A DNA stretch of 22,033 nucleotides. Origin: Planoprotostelium fungivorum (taxonomy: Eukaryota > Evosea > Variosea > Cavosteliida > Cavosteliaceae). Below, one piece after another: positions 18,145-22,033 of this stretch (position 1 is its first letter; every line of letters starts with the position of its first letter). The stretch lies in the NCBI GenBank assembly GCA_003024175.1, contig MDYQ01000325.1, positions 1-22,033 on the forward strand, read 5' to 3'. The notes beneath the pieces are model-generated. The model searched no databases, was not told where the DNA came from, and saw only the letters and a program-made list of their open reading frames with translations. Position numbers and translations under genes: made by a program.

Positions 18145-19549
18145 TCAATCCAGATAAACTTGCAGCGGTTCTGCATCCGTGACCACCCTGCACACGGGGC
18201 AAGTGTTTTTCACCGCCGAGCACTGAACGCAACTCTTGCAAAAGATGTGACCGCAGCTGAGCACGAACCTTCTCTCCTCCTCCATGCAGATCTGACACGT
18301 CATCTTCTCTAACTCCTCCTCCAACTTCTTCTCCTTGTCTCTCAGCTCCTTCTTAGCCTCTTCGCAGTCGCTCCTGCTGCTCTCGAGCTTTCTCGTGATG
18401 TCCTTCATCGCGTCTTCTTTCTCTGCAACGGTGGAGTTTAATTCGAGGATGCGACGAGAGCTTTCTCTCAGTTTGTCCTCTACGGCCCTCTGCTGCTCTT
18501 CTAACGTGGAAACCTTGGCATCTTTCTGTTGGATGACTCCTTGTGATTCTCTCTCTCTGTCTTTTGCTTCTTTCAGTTCGAGTTCGATGCGTTGCAAGAG
18601 ATCTTCGTACTGGTCGCGGGCCTTCTCTGTCTTCTCGATCACGTTTGCATGAGAGAGATCGATTGGCTTGCTCCCTTCGGCGTAAGTCAACTGAGATTGG
18701 ACTGTTATATGGGCTGCGACCTGAGGAACTTCCTCGATGATCTTCTGTCCAGCGTCTTGGTCGTAACGGACCTAGGAGATGATGAGGACAGAGGACATTG
18801 TGTGCAGTGAGGATACAAGATAAAGGAAGATGAGATGCACCTGAACGACACCCAATTTGGTGCCTTCGCTCTGAGCCTTTTTGGCTCTCGCCGCCGCTCT
18901 CCTCTGAGCCCTCGATTTCTTGTTGGCCTCTCTGATAAGCATCCGCCCTTCGTTCCACTGCTCCACGAAGAATCTCGGATTAGAATAGAGGTTGAGAGCG
19001 TCCACGTTGTTTTCCATGTAAGGATTGACTCTGCTGAAACTGGGAGGCTTTTCCGCGCGACCATACGTTTGATTGATGGAATTGGTGCGGTTATCCTTTG
19101 TGAACAGCTGGGCTCCTTCATTTGTCGCCGACGCGAAGGTCCTTCGGGGATTGCTTAATAGAACCTCGGTTGAAGATTTCACGAGCGTATCTTCCACGGT
19201 GGGCTGCAGATGCGTTATGACGTGGAAGTGTTAACCTCGCCGAGGCGCTCACTAGAAGTTGGAGTGCGTCCTGAACTCTGCCTCTCAATGTCTCGACTCT
19301 CTGATGAGTCGTTGATGCCTCTTTGACGATCTCACTGAAGATGTGACTGGCGAAGGAGCACAGAGAGGCCATATGCTCGATGCAGACCACCAGAGATCCT
19401 TGGACCGCCGCATCAGACAAGTTTGCGGGGGTGGCTGTTGCCGGATTGCCTAGGAAGATGGGTGCATCTCCCCTGCAAAGAGTATAACCTGCATACTTGA
19501 TCACGAACCTGAATACTCAGCAGTGAGCCTGCGAACCTGAAAGAGGCAT
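18145..19549 (-). CDS. SCAR/WAVE homology domain fused to a coiled coil and C3HC4 RING finger, 4 exons, 412 aa
   Basis: Residues 1-195 resemble the N-terminal WAVE homology domain that docks into the WAVE regulatory complex. The start is MPL as in WAVE1; NLSDAAVQGSLVVCIEHMAS with SFASHIFSEIVKEA and HQRVETLRGRV matches the [20 protein letters not shown] / RVNSLQERV region; RRTFASATNEGAQLF matches KAFRSSTIQDQQLF; ALNLYSNPRFFVEQWNE matches GLKFYTNPSYFFDLWKE, followed by a basic KK/RR run. Instead of the Pro-rich region and VCA Arp2/3 activator come ~130 residues of Glu/Lys-rich coiled coil and a RING: C363, C366, C377, H379, C382, C385, C395, C398 (CQIC...CGHIFCKSC...CPVC), typical of E3 ligases. 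Exons: 19537-19549 (13 nt), 19253-19488, 18841-19203, 18145-18771; every junction keeps the frame. No ATG precedes the coiled coil in exon 4, arguing for one gene. Confidence 0.8.
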
Positions 19550-20077
19550 TGAGCCGCCGTCATCGGCTGTGAGAGTCTGGTATGATTCTGATTAGGACTT
19601 GAAGATGGTATCGCCAGGGCAGGTGCCGGTTTCCACGAATTGAGAAGTGTTGTCTTCGCTAAAGTCGCCCGGAAGTCCATTTGAATGAGTTTCATCTCTT
19701 CAATGCTAGAGGAACGATCCACGAATGAAACAGTTGAACAACAAGTGAAGAGAGCATATAGATCTATTATGAAATACCAAACCGCATGTCACCTCTCGCT
19801 CGCTGCCGTCTAATGATTATGAAGATGACTCCGTACAACTTATGGAGATGCTATTGGCAGGGAGTTGATCTTCTCCTTGTTGTATACCTGAACACCGTTC
19901 TCATGGGGGCTGTCGGCCCTCCTGTTTAAGGTGGAGGGTTACCGTGGAATTCAAAATACAACTCTGACGAACGAAACCCGCATCTGCAATTTTTTGTCCT
20001 CGAGCACCTCGAGCCCCCTTTTGGGTTGGTACAAAATGAATGGCGATTCCATGTCTCCTCATCAAAGGCTGATGCAT
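19550..20077. other. Intergenic region between WAVE-RING and adenosine kinase
   Basis: This holds the adenosine kinase 3'UTR and the WAVE-RING promoter/5'UTR. A 73-codon minus frame (19501-19722) overlaps the WAVE-RING start region and is not supported as coding. I see no RNA gene or other element. Confidence 0.4.
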
Positions 20078-20082
20078 TTATT
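20077..20082 (-). terminator. AATAAA poly(A) signal overlapping the adenosine kinase stop codon
   Basis: The minus-strand sequence CAATAAATG contains the TAA stop within an exact AATAAA. Confidence 0.5.
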
Positions 20083-21456
20083 GAGAGTATGAGAACTTGT
20101 TGGTTGGGGGTAAGGTGGCGCCTGAGAGCTGAATGCACTCGGATGCACAGTAGTGCCCAGCAGCCACCGATTCGTCAGTGGTCTTTCCATCCACAAACTT
20201 GGACAGGAATCCTCCAACGAAACTGTCTCCAGCTCCGTTTGTGTCAACGATGCGCTCCACAGCGATCTTCAATGGCTGGAAGCTTGTCACTTGCCCTGTC
20301 AGCCATTCAGCAATATATCAAGCAGATTGGCAATATCAGATGCTCATCGATGCGTTGTCATCGTGGAGGAAACAAAGATGACACACCGTTGTGATATACA
20401 ATGGTCTCTTGTGCACCCTGAGTGAAGACCACCGTGCGGGTTCTCTTCTTGTTCTCTTTCTCATACTCACCCAACTTTCTGGCGATCTCTTTGAGGTCGC
20501 TCTGTGCCACGTCAACAGCCGATCGAACTCTTCTCACTCACTCCCCATCCGAGCTTCTCTCCCAAAGCAGCGGCCTCAACTTCGTTGGCAAAGATGAGGT
20601 CAGCGTACCGGATGACGGGCTCCAACTTCTCCCAGAAGAACTGAACCAAGAAAGCAGCGGAGATGTTGATGCTCAACACCTTCACGGGTCAACTCCAGTG
20701 AGATGAACGCCTCACCTTGTTGTGCTCGGCAGCCAACTGTCCCATGCTGAGAATGACGTTGGGAGAGTGGGTCAGGACGAAGCTGGTGGCGTAGAAGAAT
20801 TCTGCGCCCTTCAGAAGGCCCTGAATCTCCTCGGACTCAAAATGAGATTTGTTGTAGTGCTCGGCTGCTCCCAGGCGTGCAATCAGAGCTCTGTCCAACC
20901 ATCAAACTCCATTCGATGAAGCAACAGCCGAGTGCAGTTGGAATCGCCAAGGCTCACCTCTCACGCTCATGGACAAGAACAGCACAAGATCCAGTGGGAA
21001 CTCCCTCCTTCACATAGTAGTGCACCTGATTCGGATGAGATCAATGGTGGAGAAACGCGTACATCGACACCGTCCTTCTCGGCGGCCTCACGGAGCTTCT
21101 TTCCATTCTCATCATCACCGACTGAGCCAATGTATGCTCCTTTCTTTGGGACTCCAGTCATCCAAGAAAAAGCTCTGATCGTGTTCTGTCCGGCACCTGT
21201 ACGAATCAATTCATTGCATCGAAAGCCAGATCACCTCCTGCGATGTACTCGACTTTGTAGTCATTCTGTAATTTGGCGTAAAGTGGCTGGTGTTGATCCG
21301 CTGCGAGGATAGCCTGACCATTCTGAACACCCCATTGCTCAAAAACTTCGAGGGGAACTTGAGCGCTGACGTCCAAAAGTGGGTTACCTGAGAAACATGA
21401 CGAAAATCGAGAGGTCAAGTGTACATACAGATACCAACGAGAACAGGCTTCGACAT
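20078..21456 (-). CDS. ADK: Adenosine kinase, 8 exons, 340 aa
   Basis: PfkB/ribokinase-family enzyme that phosphorylates adenosine to AMP with ATP, keeping adenosine low and supporting purine salvage and methylation. Motifs: GNPLLDVSA near the N-terminus, VEYIAGGAGQNTIRAFSWM (substrate-binding; most homologues have S/T after AGG, here A), GSVGDDENGKKLREAA, PTGSCAVLV, FFYATSFVLTHSP, LIFANEVEAAALGEK, VVFTQGAQETIV, and the anion hole DTNGAGDSFVGGFL with the catalytic base Asp at ~292. Exons: 21435-21456 (22 nt), 21235-21387, 21063-21196, 20958-21025, 20716-20890, 20542-20679, 20387-20501, 20078-20295, all in frame. Length matches the usual 340-345. The stop overlaps an AATAAA (20077-20082). Confidence 0.95.
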
Positions 21457-21636
21457 GATGTGCTGATAGATCTTCTGTGCTCTTTCTCCTCAAATGGCTA
21501 CCGATCTACAATCGATTTCTGAAAACATTTTCACACAATCCATTTCTCTGACTCTATTTTATCTACCGAGAGGATATCCTTCTCGTTTTAAACTTTTGAG
21601 GAGACTGAGCTGCTTCACGTATCACTTGACTCATTT
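21457..21636. other. Intergenic promoter region of adenosine kinase
   Basis: This 180-bp gap between the MINDY stop and the adenosine kinase start is AT-richer than its surroundings. No specific site is recognised beyond its position. Confidence 0.4.
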
Positions 21637-22033
21637 TCATCGGTGGATCTCCTCGTGTGGAGTGAAGTGGCTGGAGAAGAACTGAGAGTTGCCGTCCACC
21701 TTCCAAAGTCAATGTCAATCACGTCGCTGAACCCACCGATAACAACTCCCAGACAACTTCCCCTTCCTTCTCGTAGCCTATGTCAGTCACCAAGCTGTAC
21801 ACTTGTCCTTGGTGCATGCATATCGTAGAGAAATGGTTGTTTCGAAATAGGACAGCCAGCTCTCCCTGTTCTCTTTAGATGTAACCTCGCCCTCTCCCAC
21901 CTCTTCCATCGTCTTCTGCAATCGCTCGATTCCATGATCTGTCAGTTGATTTGATGTCCTCGATAGAAACTCGCTCAATAATACTCCTTCTTCTCTTGTC
22001 AGTTGTCTCCCTCCTCTCTTCTGTTCTTCTTCT
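21637..22033 (-). CDS. MINDY: MINDY-family deubiquitinase, 3' end (partial)
   Basis: MINDY/FAM63 proteins are cysteine proteases that trim Lys48-linked ubiquitin chains. Only the C-terminal part of the catalytic domain lies in the window. Exon 21901-(about 21988) reads SEFLSRTSNQLTDHGIERLQ, matching the family's EFL..TATQLTYHGL. Exon 21737-21865 reads GELAVLFRNNHFSTICMHQG with the catalytic His in NNHFST, then SLVTDIGYEKEGEVVWELLS. The last exon 21637-21699 reads VDGNSQFFSSHFTPHEEIHR and stops. Introns are 35 and 37 nt. The catalytic Cys exon must lie beyond 22033; the sequence from about 21989 to the window edge is purine-rich on the minus strand and may be intron. It ends shortly after the catalytic domain, without the long C-terminal extension of human MINDY1. 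Same strand as adenosine kinase, 180 bp upstream of its ATG. Confidence 0.85.

Noticed and set aside
18145-18771. Coiled-coil RING as a separate gene adjacent to a truncated WAVE gene
   Set aside because: No ATG lies before the coiled coil in this exon, the upstream frame is open to a good acceptor, and all four exons join in frame.

Overview
The window is compact nuclear DNA of a unicellular eukaryote. Nearly every gene is split by tiny introns (about 33-130 nt, mostly 36-50 nt, donors usually gtgag/gtaag, one with a textbook TACTAAC branch site). Coding ends of neighbouring genes lie 24-90 bp apart. The gene content points to an amoebozoan of the protosteloid kind: SH2 domains, a GPI-anchored EGF protein, an F-box/ankyrin protein with DPRVDPSA-type repeats, SCAR/WAVE, retromer, Rab1 and KICSTOR. 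This placement is inference; a unicellular holozoan is not excluded.

Layout. 1-483 (+): 3' end of a Pro/Lys-rich protein. 550-1601 (-): PLP-homeostasis protein PLPBP/YggS. 1688-2980 (+): mitochondrial 2-oxodicarboxylate carrier, divergent from PLPBP over 86 bp. 3217-4466 (+): secreted, probably GPI-anchored multi-EGF protein. 4623-5994 (+): retromer VPS26. 6019-10707 (-): a 25-exon gene for a ~1081-residue protein with a Cbl-like four-helix/EF-hand/SH2 head, a second SH2 domain and a tail with 16 near-identical [SG]NYGxLP motifs. 11251-12073 (+): Rab1. 12102-13930 (-): KICS2 (C12orf66-type KICSTOR subunit). 13931-14820: unresolved coding fragments. 14821-15841 (-): F-box-like/ankyrin protein, with a 98-bp copy of its 5' end lying 321 bp away. 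15842-18144: a partly resolved membrane-protein gene and a fragment of a protein kinase C-lobe. 18145-19549 (-): an apparent fusion of a SCAR/WAVE homology domain with a coiled coil and a RING finger. 20078-21456 (-): adenosine kinase. 21637-22033 (-): 3' end of a MINDY-family deubiquitinase.

The most unusual contents are the tandem-SH2 protein that carries its own array of SxYxxL (ITIM-like) tyrosines, and the WAVE-RING protein. Most other genes are housekeeping. No operon-like logic links them, although several genes touch membrane traffic (VPS26, Rab1), actin (WAVE domain), TORC1 nutrient sensing (KICS2) and ubiquitin (RING, MINDY, F-box-like). Exon models were built by hand from frame, splice consensus and remembered protein families; no alignment or database search was run.
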